Of a DNA stretch of 64,000 nucleotides, positions 49,229 to 57,568 are shown piece after piece. The DNA comes from Burkholderia ambifaria AMMD (GTDB taxonomy: Bacteria; Pseudomonadota; Gammaproteobacteria; Burkholderiales; Burkholderiaceae), in assembly GCF_000203915.1 (NCBI RefSeq), contig NC_008391.1, positions 62,001-126,000 of the forward strand. Direction: 5' to 3'. Positions within the stretch are counted from its first letter, which is position 1. Every line of letters begins with the position of its first letter. Made by a program: the position numbers and the translations under genes. The notes beneath the pieces are model-generated. The model was given only the letters and a program-made list of their open reading frames with translations. It was not told where the DNA came from and did no database searches.

Positions 49229-49987
49229 ATGCAATTCACGCAAGCGATCGTTCGCCGTCCCGCGCCGTCCTGTGGCGCGGGTCTTACCACCGCCACGCTC
49301 GGCGCGCCCGACTACGACAAGACGCTCACGCAGTTCCACGCATACTGCGACGCGCTCCGCGGGCTCGGCGTCGAGCTGACCGAACTGCCGCCGCTCGACG
49401 CATTCCCCGATGCGCATTTCGTCGAGGACGTCGCCGTCGTGACACCCGAATTCGCGGTGATCACGCGTCCCGGCGCGCCTGCGCGGCGCGGCGAGACGGT
49501 GCACATCGAAGCCGCGCTCGGCGCGCATCGCGACCTGCTGCCGATGCAGGCAGGCCGTCTCGATGGCGGCGACGTGATGCTGGTCGGCAAGCGCTTCTAC
49601 ATCGGCCTCACGGGCCGCACCGACGCCGAAGGCATCGCCGCGTTCGAAGCGCTGGTGTCGCGCTTTGGCTATTCGGTCGTCGCGGTGCCGGTCGCCGCGG
49701 GCCTGCATCTGAAGTCGGTCGTCAACGCGCTCGGCGACGACACGCTGCTCGTGACCGAGGCGCTGGCCGCACACCCGGCATTCGCCGACTATCGCCGGAT
49801 CGCGATCTCGGCCGCCGACGAATACGCGGGCAACACGCTGCGCGTGAACGGCACGCTGATCACACCGGCCGGCTATCCGCGCGTGCACGACGCGATCGGC
49901 TCGCTCGGGCTGCCGCTGCACGTGATCGACACGAGCGAGTTCCGCAAGATGGACGGCGGCCTGACCTGCCTGTCGCTGAGGTTCTAG
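49229..49987 (+). CDS. Dimethylargininase (DDAH)-type amidinohydrolase
   Basis: 252 residues from ATG 49229, which follows GGAGGAG; an ATG four codons earlier (49217) is unlikely. 'AIVRRPAPSC' and 'DAHFVEDVAVVTPEFAVITR' bind substrate. The catalytic His is in 'GLHLKSVVNAL' and the Cys in the final 'GGLTCLSLRF'. It would hydrolyse dimethylarginine (or a related guanidino compound) to citrulline. The Lrp-type gene and a basic amino-acid permease follow on the same strand. Confidence 0.9.
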   Translation: MQFTQAIVRRPAPSCGAGLTTATLGAPDYDKTLTQFHAYCDALRGLGVELTELPPLDAFPDAHFVEDVAVVTPEFAVITRPGAPARRGETVHIEAALGAHRDLLPMQAGRLDGGDVMLVGKRFYIGLTGRTDAEGIAAFEALVSRFGYSVVAVPVAAGLHLKSVVNALGDDTLLVTEALAAHPAFADYRRIAISAADEYAGNTLRVNGTLITPAGYPRVHDAIGSLGLPLHVIDTSEFRKMDGGLTCLSLRF

Positions 49988-50088
49988 CCGATTGGCGCGC
50001 GGCCGCTTCGGCCCGATAATGTGGCCCCCGCGCGGAAACGGAGGAGACGCTCCGCGCACCAGCCACGACCCGACCGGAGCGAACGCGG

Positions 50089-50553
50089 ATGACCGACAAG
50101 AAGATGCAGCTCGACAAGATCGATCTCCGGATCCTCGACATCCTGCGTACCGACGGACGGATTTCGTACCGCAAGCTGTCGGAGCTCGTGAACCTCACGC
50201 CGCGTCCGTGCCAGGCGCGCGTGGAGCGGCTCGAGGCGCTCGGCGTGATCGAAGGCTACCGCGCGGTGATCAAGGCGCTGCGCGCGACCAAGCCGATCGT
50301 CGTGATCGCGCAGATCGTGCTGGCCGATCACGGGCGTTCGCAGGCGCCGTTCGAGGAGGAAATGCGGACCAATCCGGCCGTGCTCGACTGCTGGCTCGTC
50401 AGCGGCACGTTCGATTTTCTCGTGAGGCTCGCGTGCGAGGATCTCGACGAATACCGGCGGATCGCGAACGTGTGGCTGGAAAGCCCGCGGTTCCGGATCG
50501 AGAAGATTGTGACGACCGCCGAGCTGCAGGCGATCAAGCGCAGCATCGTCTGA
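50089..50553 (+). CDS. Lrp/AsnC-family regulator
   Basis: 154 residues. The HTH is 'LDKIDLRILDILRTDGRISY', 'RKLSELVNLTPRPCQARVER' and 'LEALGVIEGYRAVI'. The C-terminal RAM domain has 'NPAVLDCWLVSGTFDFLVRL' for ligand binding. It lies 101 bp after the DDAH gene and 140 bp before the permease, which suggests control of arginine-type amino-acid use. Confidence 0.93.
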   Translation: MTDKKMQLDKIDLRILDILRTDGRISYRKLSELVNLTPRPCQARVERLEALGVIEGYRAVIKALRATKPIVVIAQIVLADHGRSQAPFEEEMRTNPAVLDCWLVSGTFDFLVRLACEDLDEYRRIANVWLESPRFRIEKIVTTAELQAIKRSIV

Positions 50554-50693
50554 CGCGGCAGTGCGCGTCGGGGGCCGCTGGCATCGGACGCGCGGCCCGG
50601 CAGGCAGAACCGGTTCTCGAAGCGAATAACCGGGCCGATCGATTGGTATTCCGAATCAATTCGGGCGGCCCGATTCCAACCAGGGTGAATGCT

Positions 50694-52229
50694 ATGGATG
50701 CTTTGCAAGCGGCAGCGCAGACGGCCGCGCCGTCCGGGACGGCGCTCAAGCGTCGGCTGCAGGGCCGCCACATCGCGATGATCGCGATCGGCGGCTCGAT
50801 CGGCACGGGGCTGTTCGTCGCGTCGGGCGCGTCGGTCGCGCAGGCGGGGCCGGGCGGCGCGATCGCCGCGTATGTCGCGATCGGTCTGATGGTCTATTTC
50901 GTCGTCACGGGGCTCGGCGAGATGGCCGCGCTGATGCCGGTGTCGGGCTCGTTCGCGATCTACGGCGAGAAATACGTCGACGAAGGCTTCGGCGTCGCGC
51001 TCGGCTGGACCTACTGGTACAGCTGGGCCGTGACGATCGCGATCGAGCTGGTCGCCGCGCAGATCGTGATGCGCTACTGGTTTCCCGCGATACCGGGCGT
51101 ATGGTGGGGTGCGGGGTTCCTGGTGCTGATCTTCCTGCTGAACACGCTGTCCGTGCGCGGCTTTGGCGAATCGGAATACTGGTTCTCGCTGATCAAGGTC
51201 GTCACCGTGATCGCGTTCATCGCGGCGGGGTTGCTGATCGCGGCCGGGCTGCTCGGCAACGGGCAGCCGGTCGGCTGGCGCAACTTCAGGACCGGCGACG
51301 CGCCGTTCGTCGGCGGCGTGCACGCGATGATGAGCGTCGCGCTGATCGCGGGCTTCTCGTTTCTCGGCACCGAGCTGGTCGGCATCACGGCCGGCGAATC
51401 GGAAAACCCGCGCAAGACGATCCCGCGCGCGGTGAAGCAGATCTTCTGGCGGATCATGCTGTTCTACGTGTTCGCGATCTTCGTGATCGGCCTGCTGGTG
51501 CCGTACACCGATCCGAACCTGCTGAAGAGCGACGTGACCGATATCGGCGTGAGCCCGTTCACGCTCGTGTTCAGCCACGCGGGCTTTCCGCTCGCGGCTG
51601 GCGCGATGAACCTCGTGATCCTGACGGCCGTGCTGTCGGCCGGCAATTCCGGCACGTATGCGGCCACGCGAATGCTGTACAACCTCGCGGCGGAGGGCCG
51701 TGCGCCCGCGATGTTCGCGACGCTGTCGCCGGGCGGCGTGCCGCGCAACGCGCTGTACGCGACGATGGCGGTGGGCGGGCTGTGCTTTCTCACGTCGCTG
51801 ACCAGCAACCAGAGCATCTATCTGTGGCTGCTCAATACGGTCGGCATCACCGGCTTCATCGCGTGGCTGGGCATCGCGGTCTGCCATTACCGGTTCCGCA
51901 AGGGCTTCGTGAAGCAGGGCTACCGGCTCGAGCAACTGCCGTACCGCGCGAAGTGGTTCCCGTTCGGGCCGCTGTTCGCGATCTGCATCGTGATCTCGCT
52001 CGGGCAGGATTACCAGGCGTTCTTCGCGGCCCGCATCAACTGGATGGAAGTGCTGTCGATCTATGTGTGGATCCCGCTGTTCGTCGCGATCTGGTGGGCG
52101 TATCGCCGCGTGCGCAAGAGCCGGCTCGTGCGGTACGAGGAGATGGATATCGGGCCGTGGCTCACGCGCTCGGTGGAGGCCGTCGATGCGGCGGTCACGC
52201 AACACGGGCAGCACGGGCAGTCGCGCTGA
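50694..52229 (+). CDS. APC-family amino-acid permease (LysP-like)
   Basis: 511 residues with 12 hydrophobic helices. 'RHIAMIAIGGSIGTGLFVAS' is the APC TM1 motif. 'GFSFLGTELVGITAGESENP' and 'RKTIPRAVKQIFWRIMLFY' are closest to lysine-specific LysP. The regulator before it and the DDAH gene suggest import of a basic or methylated amino acid. Inner membrane. Confidence 0.92.
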   Translation: MDALQAAAQTAAPSGTALKRRLQGRHIAMIAIGGSIGTGLFVASGASVAQAGPGGAIAAYVAIGLMVYFVVTGLGEMAALMPVSGSFAIYGEKYVDEGFGVALGWTYWYSWAVTIAIELVAAQIVMRYWFPAIPGVWWGAGFLVLIFLLNTLSVRGFGESEYWFSLIKVVTVIAFIAAGLLIAAGLLGNGQPVGWRNFRTGDAPFVGGVHAMMSVALIAGFSFLGTELVGITAGESENPRKTIPRAVKQIFWRIMLFYVFAIFVIGLLVPYTDPNLLKSDVTDIGVSPFTLVFSHAGFPLAAGAMNLVILTAVLSAGNSGTYAATRMLYNLAAEGRAPAMFATLSPGGVPRNALYATMAVGGLCFLTSLTSNQSIYLWLLNTVGITGFIAWLGIAVCHYRFRKGFVKQGYRLEQLPYRAKWFPFGPLFAICIVISLGQDYQAFFAARINWMEVLSIYVWIPLFVAIWWAYRRVRKSRLVRYEEMDIGPWLTRSVEAVDAAVTQHGQHGQSR

Positions 52230-52430
52230 GCGGCGGGCGTGCGCCGCCGTTGCGCGAGCATGGCGCACGCGCCGGCCTCGCGATCGCGATCGACGAATGG
52301 TGCGAGACACGGACCGACGGTGAAGGGCGGCGCACGGTGCGACGCTCGACGGCCCTGTTCCGGCGTGAAACGAATGGTCTGACCGTGTGGTGTCATCGTC
52401 GCGAGACGCCGGTCCGCGCCTGCATCGACG

Positions 52431-53156
52431 CTATTTGTCGAGCTCCGGATAGTGCCGGAAGATCCCCATGTCGTTGAACGGGATGCGGCGCTTGGACTCG
52501 AGATAACGCACGATCGGCGGATGCTGCGCGACGCGATCGTGCAGGCCGACGAGCCCCTCGACCTTGCGCTCCGCGCGCTTCATCGCCTTCGGAAACGCGT
52601 AGCGCAGGCCTTCGATCAGCTGGAATATCGACAGGTCCGCGTAACTGAGCGCGCTGCCGGCGAGATAGCCGCCCTTGTGCGGATTCTGCGCGAGCACGCG
52701 ATCGAAGTAGCCGAGGTATTTCGGCAGCCGGTGCTCGAGGAAGTCGGCCGCGCGCTCGGCGGCCTCGGCCTTCTGGTCTTCGTAGTACAAGCCGCTGCCG
52801 ATCGGGTGATGTGTGTCGTGGATCTCGGTGACGAAATCGGCGACCGTCAGCTGGAGCTGATGCACCCACAGTCGCCCGGCTTCGTCATCGGGCGCGAGCC
52901 CGAGCCGCGCGCCGAGAAACAGCAGGATGTTCGCGACCTGCCCGACGACCACGTCGCCGGCCTTCAGGAACGGCGGCGCGAACGGCACGCATTCGTCCTT
53001 CGTGCTGTCCATCATGCGCATCATCGCCGACACGCCCATGCCGCGCCCCGATTCGCGCGCGACGTCGACATAGTCGGCCTCGGCCGCCTCGAGCGCGAGC
53101 CGCACGTATTCGCCGCGGCCCTGGATCTCGGGCCAGTAATAGAGTTCATATCGCAT
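52431..53156 (-). CDS. Glutathione S-transferase family protein
   Basis: 241 residues from ATG 53156 with AGGAG six bases upstream. 'YELYYWPEIQGRGEYVRLAL' is the N-terminal thioredoxin-like segment with the catalytic Tyr. 'VANILLFLGARLGLAPDDEA' leads into the helical domain, and 'LAGSALSYADLSIFQLIEGL' is the conserved N-capping motif. Soluble; substrate unknown. A cupin gene lies upstream on the same strand. Confidence 0.92.
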   Translation of the reverse strand: MRYELYYWPEIQGRGEYVRLALEAAEADYVDVARESGRGMGVSAMMRMMDSTKDECVPFAPPFLKAGDVVVGQVANILLFLGARLGLAPDDEAGRLWVHQLQLTVADFVTEIHDTHHPIGSGLYYEDQKAEAAERAADFLEHRLPKYLGYFDRVLAQNPHKGGYLAGSALSYADLSIFQLIEGLRYAFPKAMKRAERKVEGLVGLHDRVAQHPPIVRYLESKRRIPFNDMGIFRHYPELDK

Positions 53157-53283
53157 GCATTGCTCCTGTCCGGTCGATGCGGCGGGGGGGGCGCGCATCG
53201 TGGTTGCGGGGCGGGCGGCCGTGCGCCGCCCGTTGCGAATAGACAGTCTAGGAGATCGAGCGGGAAGTGCCGCGCGCGTCGCG

Positions 53284-53616
53284 TCAGGTGCTGCGCTCGC
53301 CGCTTTCGCCGCCTTCCGGGCCATGGAAGAACACCCAGGTCGAGAAGTCGTCGGAGAAGCCGGCGAAGCGATGCGCCGCGAACGCGGGCACGAACAGCAC
53401 GTCGCCGGCCGCGACGCCGCATTCGCGTCCGTCGAGGACGAACCGCGACGTGCCCGCGGCAATCACGTAGACCTCGTCGCGCGTATGCGGCGTTTGCAGG
53501 TCCTCGCCGCGCGGCCGGTACAACTCGATGTCGAGCGTGCCGTGGCGAAACAGCGTCGTGAACAGCGTGCCTTCAGCGTCGAGGCGGGCGAGCGAGTCAT
53601 TGATGCCGAGCTTCAT
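53284..53616 (-). CDS. Small cupin-domain protein
   Basis: 110 residues from ATG 53616 (MKLGINDSLARLDAEG). Cupin motif 1 is 'TPHTRDEVYVIAAGTSRFVL' with His and Glu ligands, and motif 2 is 'GDVLFVPAFAAHRFAGFSDD' with the final His. Single-domain cupins bind metal or act as isomerases/sensors; the role is open. 128 bp ahead of the GST gene. Confidence 0.9.
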   Translation of the reverse strand: MKLGINDSLARLDAEGTLFTTLFRHGTLDIELYRPRGEDLQTPHTRDEVYVIAAGTSRFVLDGRECGVAAGDVLFVPAFAAHRFAGFSDDFSTWVFFHGPEGGESGERST

Positions 53617-53835
53617 CGTCGTGGGCTCCGGATCGTGGTCGTGGGGACGTTCACATGTGCGTCGTCCCATCGTATGCCGGAATCCGGTTTGGGGTGAGCG
53701 TCGCGATCGAGAGACGTCCGCATGTCCGGTGCGACCCTGCAAAACTGTAATAGGTCTGGATACAAGTCCCCGATCAGAAACGAATACAAAACAGGCAATT
53801 GTTTACAAAAAAGTTCCGATGCTGACAGTTTGACA

Positions 53836-54987
53836 TTATCCAGCGGCCAATTTCTTGTAGATTCGGGCGATGCGGTGGAATGCCTCCTTGGGTTCCCATG
53901 GCGGCATCTGCCCGGACTCGCTTTGATCGTCGGGATAAGTCTTGACCAAAGAAAAGCTCATCATGTCGAGATCTCGCGCTCCCTCGCGATACCGATAGCT
54001 CGGAAACGAGAATACATAGATGAACACTCCGTCGATACCCGCTTCGTTCAGCAATTCGAGCTGTTCCTCGACGTAAGCGGCCTGCTCTTGCTCGCTGCGT
54101 GTCGGAATGATGCCGTCCATGAAAATACCTGTCCCGTCGGGATTCGTTCCCTGCAGGCGCATGAACCCGCCAGCGCCGAGCTTGCCCGCTCCTTCGTAGG
54201 CGCAGCAGCCGACTTCCATCACAACCAGCGGCTTGTCGAGACGATACCGATCCAGCGCGCCTACGTACTCCTTGGCCGACTCGTTGCTTCGGTAGTGGTC
54301 GATGCCGACGATGTCGAATGCGCGCCAGTCCACCATTTCCCACATGCCGGCTGAATAGGTGACCCGGCCGTTGAAAGCCCCGCGTACCACGGCGACGATT
54401 TTATCCAGCGTATCGTTAAGCAGGGTTGCTTTGGCCCGTAACAGTTCACCGTCCCCGGATTTAGCAGCGGCGCCGAGCCCTATCACGCCCTTCACGCGTT
54501 CCATCACGGTCGAGCCTTCAAGGATCCCTTCGTTGAACAGGGACATTTCGCACCCGGCGACAAACACGATGTCGGCGCCTTCGCCTCTCAACTGTTCAGC
54601 GGCGCGGGCAGCCTGCGCGAAATAGGCGGGCAGCTCAGCGATCGGCACGTTCATCTTCCACGGGTTGAAGAAGATGGACAGGCCGGCGGCATGAGCGATG
54701 CGCGATGCGGTCACCAGGCGCTCGATTTCCTCCCCTTCGATCCGAATGGCATTGGCGTGCAACGCGGTCGCGATGGCATTGATATCGTAGGAGACGAGCT
54801 CTGGATCGAAGCGATCCACGGAGTACGGATTGTCGGCGGTGAAGCGAAGACCCACGTCGTAGACCACGCCACGATATTTCATGTTCTTGGTTCCTTTCGT
54901 TGAAGCAAAACTCGGGAGGCTCGGACGTGCGACCAACGCAGCAATGCCGGCGCTGATTTTGAGTAGAGTCCTTCGCTGCCGCCACAA
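53836..54987 (-). CDS. Glycosidase-like (beta/alpha)8 protein of the type labelled 'abortive phage infection'
   Basis: 383 residues from 54987, beginning with a Tat-like signal (MWRQRRTLLKISAGIAALVA). A second start at 54882 (MKYRGVVYDVG) has AGGAACC eight bases upstream and would give a cytoplasmic protein of 348 residues. The body looks like a TIM barrel of glycoside-hydrolase clan A. 'VAGCEMSLFNEG' and 'LVVMEVGCCAYEG' place glutamates at the strand-4 and strand-7 catalytic positions, and 'FDIVGIDHYRSNE' lies between them. Databases call relatives abortive infection proteins, but nothing here supports phage defence. It is next to sugar-uptake genes, so a glycosidase role is inferred. Confidence 0.7.
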   Translation of the reverse strand: MWRQRRTLLKISAGIAALVARPSLPSFASTKGTKNMKYRGVVYDVGLRFTADNPYSVDRFDPELVSYDINAIATALHANAIRIEGEEIERLVTASRIAHAAGLSIFFNPWKMNVPIAELPAYFAQAARAAEQLRGEGADIVFVAGCEMSLFNEGILEGSTVMERVKGVIGLGAAAKSGDGELLRAKATLLNDTLDKIVAVVRGAFNGRVTYSAGMWEMVDWRAFDIVGIDHYRSNESAKEYVGALDRYRLDKPLVVMEVGCCAYEGAGKLGAGGFMRLQGTNPDGTGIFMDGIIPTRSEQEQAAYVEEQLELLNEAGIDGVFIYVFSFPSYRYREGARDLDMMSFSLVKTYPDDQSESGQMPPWEPKEAFHRIARIYKKLAAG

Positions 54988-55317
54988 CCTGGGCCTGGAG
55001 CTTCTCGCTACATCATCGGTGACACGGCCTCAGGACTGCCCGGACGTGTGGGCTTGGCGATATCGGCGGATTCAACGTCAGAAAAATTTCGCAGGACAGC
55101 GACTGAGGCTCGCCACGGATACCGCAGCGACGACGCTATGGGTGACGACACGATTCTGTGCATGGATGGGGAATGTCTACCCCTCGAGCCTCCGTTCCAT
55201 GTCGCTCGATATTCGATGGCATTTGCTACCCGGGCCGTGTCCGCTTTGGGGCGCGAATCGGCACACGGGGGGTGTGTCGGGACCGACCGGTGCAGCCGAT
55301 CGTCCCGACGAGGTTTA
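54988..55317. other. 330-bp gap between the glycosidase-like and isomerase-like genes
   Basis: No gene or strong hairpin seen. It separates two genes on the minus strand and may hold a promoter for the left one. Confidence 0.5.
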
Positions 55318-56172
55318 TTAGTCAAACTGTCGAATCGTCGCTTGGTAGGCGCGTTTCGCCATCTCGTCGAGCGGAAGCTTGCGCTCGACCTCGGACAGAA
55401 TTTCGACGCCCCACGGACCGTCAAAGCCCGTCGCCTGAACTGCCTTGATGAATCCCTTGACGTCGAGTACGCCTTCACCGGGGAGACGACGTTTGTGACA
55501 AGTGTCCATCCAGAGCGGTTCGATTGCGTAGCGATCTGCGTCGTCGAGTTCGATGCCTTTGATGAATTCCGGCTTGATCGTTGCGATTTCATCGAAGTTG
55601 ATGTTGCCGCGCGAGAGATGCCAAATGTCGAGCAGAAGTCCTGCATTCGCCTTGTTGGCCCCCTCGACGATTGCTTTGCCCGTCTCGATGGTCCGTACGT
55701 TGCTGAACGGCATGATTTCGAGCATGACCTGGGTACCACGTTTCTCGGCATCTTCTGCCAGCTTGCCGAACTCTTCGACCATGAGCGGAACGATCGCGGT
55801 TTCCTCGCCGATGCCGGGGCCGACCTTGACGATGCGCGCGCGCAGCTCTTCGGCGGCCTTAAGGTAGTAATACCGCATGCTGTCGGATGCCCTGCGGCGC
55901 TCGCCGGTCTGATACCAGTCGACCAGGAACTCAAATTCGACGTGCTTGATGCCGTTGGCCTCAAGGATGCGACGCATTTCGGGGAAACCGATTTTGTCGG
56001 CGGTCGCGTAGATATCCGAATGAATCAGACCGATGCCATCCCAGCCTGCTTTGGCGGCAGCTTCGACGCGGTCTTTGAAGCTGAACGGGCTGATTTCGGT
56101 CGGGCCGAATGGATAGACGTCGCCGGACAGCGTGAAGTAGGCGGCAACGAGCTCGACTTTGGACTTGGACAT
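55318..56172 (-). CDS. Sugar isomerase/epimerase, xylose-isomerase (AP-endonuclease-2) TIM barrel
   Basis: 284 residues from ATG 56172, which has GAGGG six bases upstream; ATG 56184 is four codons earlier. 'KDRVEAAAKAGWDGIGLIHS' opens the barrel. Metal ligands follow the family order: Glu in 'VMLEIMPFSN', Asp and His in 'LLLDIWHLSRG', Glu in 'WGVEILSEVERK'. Relatives isomerise or epimerise keto-sugars and inosose (IolE, IolI), or cleave 3-keto-glycosides. It is divergent from the binding-protein gene and shares its operator region. Confidence 0.85.
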   Translation of the reverse strand: MSKSKVELVAAYFTLSGDVYPFGPTEISPFSFKDRVEAAAKAGWDGIGLIHSDIYATADKIGFPEMRRILEANGIKHVEFEFLVDWYQTGERRRASDSMRYYYLKAAEELRARIVKVGPGIGEETAIVPLMVEEFGKLAEDAEKRGTQVMLEIMPFSNVRTIETGKAIVEGANKANAGLLLDIWHLSRGNINFDEIATIKPEFIKGIELDDADRYAIEPLWMDTCHKRRLPGEGVLDVKGFIKAVQATGFDGPWGVEILSEVERKLPLDEMAKRAYQATIRQFD

Positions 56173-56513
56173 TTGAACCCTCATGAAAGAAGCGGCGACG
56201 AGCCCGACGGGGCGAGTCGCATAGAGATGATGTCCGTCACTATCACGCAGAACCTGGACGAGATAAACGGCCCGCAAATCGTCTTTCAGTAGAGTGAAAG
56301 TCCACAATCTGGCAGCGCTCGTCAAATCTGCTTGCCGTCCAGATTGTTCGGGCTCCGGAGCCTTTCCATCGGCTGGCCGGGGTGATTTTTCCGCCAGGAG
56401 GAAATAGCTTTTCGTTGTGTTGCATTTTTCTTTCTTGCATCAAGCCTTAACGTGCCTCCACCACAACACGGAAACCTGGCTCGTCGATTCGACGCACCTT
56501 AAGGAGACACAGC
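56173..56513. other. 341-bp divergent promoter region
   Basis: Between the isomerase-like and RbsB-like genes. It contains the operator-like element at 56384-56408 and an AT-rich stretch to its right suited to a promoter for the binding protein. No gene seen. Confidence 0.6.
56384..56408. promoter_or_regulatory. Operator-like element 1 of the sugar locus
   Basis: GATTTTTCCG N6 GGAAATAGC matches the perfect palindrome at 58774-58798 in 17 of 25 positions, sharing GATNTTTCCG and GGAAATANC. It includes a T-N11-A core (56390-56402) as expected for a LysR-type regulator. Confidence 0.5.
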
Positions 56514-57479
56514 ATGAACCTGCGCAAATCCATCCTCTCTTGTCTTGCTCTCGGGACAATCTCCGGTGCGCTCAGCACCGGAGCCGATGCCGCGAATCAG
56601 CCGCACGTCGCCCTGCTCATGCCGACGCAGAGCGTTGAATACTGGGCGCTTTATATCAAGGGCTTCCAGAAGGAGGCCGCGGCGGACGGCCTCAAGGTGG
56701 ATGTCAAGGTTACCAATTACGATGCGAACGAACAGGCGACGCAGGTCGAACAGACGCTCGCCCAGAAGCCTGACGTCATTGTCCTTGTGCCGGTGGACTC
56801 GAGCGCAATGGTGCCCTCGATCCGAAAGATCGACCAGGCCAGGATTCCGCTTGTCATCTCGAACTCCATGCCCGACCAGAAGTATTCGCGCTACTGGAAG
56901 GTCTTTACCGGCCCGAACGACATCAGCAACGGCGAAGCCGCAGCCAAGGCGATGATTCAGGGATTCAAGGAAAAGGGCTACGGCGACAAGGGAAAGGTCA
57001 TCGTCATCAATGGGCCGATGGGCACGCCGCCTCAGGTGCAGCGCTATCAAGGTTTCGTTGATGGGCTCAAAAAGAACGCTCCCGGCATCGAGGTCGTTGG
57101 CGCGCAGCCAGCCGACTGGGACGCAGTGAAAGCGGAAGCTGCTGCGTCCGCGCTATTTACACAGTTCAAGGACGTGAAAGGCGTCTACACCGAGAATGAT
57201 TCACAACTTCGCGGCGTGGTGACTGCCGCTCAACGACTGGGACTCGAACCTTCGAAGCTTGTGATTGTGGGACACGGGTGTGATGCCGGCGGCGTCGAAG
57301 CCATCTCGGCTGGGAAGGCATACGCGACAGTCGAGCAATCCCCCTTCGATGACGGCGCGTACGCTGCAAAGGCGGCGCTGGAGCTGGCTACCGGCAAGAC
57401 GCCCCGGGCTGTGCAGTATCTGCCGAACCCTATCGCCACCAAAGCGACCACTAACGTCTGCTATTCGCAAAAGAAATAA
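56514..57479 (+). CDS. Periplasmic sugar-binding protein (RbsB-like, type I)
   Basis: 321 residues. Signal peptide ends 'LSTGADA'; the mature part begins 'PHVALLMPTQSVEYWALYIK'. 'NEQATQVEQTLAQKPDVIVL', 'PLVISNSMPDQKYSRYWKVF' and 'VKGVYTENDSQLRGVVTAAQ' show the type I fold. AAGGAG precedes the start. It would deliver a sugar or polyol to the ABC transporter encoded from 59149. A stable hairpin follows it. Confidence 0.92.
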   Translation: MNLRKSILSCLALGTISGALSTGADAANQPHVALLMPTQSVEYWALYIKGFQKEAAADGLKVDVKVTNYDANEQATQVEQTLAQKPDVIVLVPVDSSAMVPSIRKIDQARIPLVISNSMPDQKYSRYWKVFTGPNDISNGEAAAKAMIQGFKEKGYGDKGKVIVINGPMGTPPQVQRYQGFVDGLKKNAPGIEVVGAQPADWDAVKAEAAASALFTQFKDVKGVYTENDSQLRGVVTAAQRLGLEPSKLVIVGHGCDAGGVEAISAGKAYATVEQSPFDDGAYAAKAALELATGKTPRAVQYLPNPIATKATTNVCYSQKK

Positions 57480-57526
57480 GTGCACGTCAGGGCCGACACC
57501 ATCAGCTAAGCGGTGTGGGACGTACT

Positions 57527-57550
57527 TGCGACCCTTCGGGGTCGCATTTG
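57527..57550 (+). other. UUCG stem-loop after the binding-protein gene
   Basis: TGCGACCC TTCG GGGTCGCA is a perfect 8-bp stem with the extra-stable TTCG loop, followed by TTTG. It may attenuate transcription into the dehydrogenase gene or protect the binding-protein message. Confidence 0.7.
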
Positions 57551-57568
57551 TCTGTACATGGAAAAAAG

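Noticed and set aside
53836..54987. Phage-defence gene
   Set aside because: Only the database-style family label points to abortive infection. No partner defence genes, toxin, protease or nuclease motif is nearby, and the neighbours are sugar transport and metabolism.
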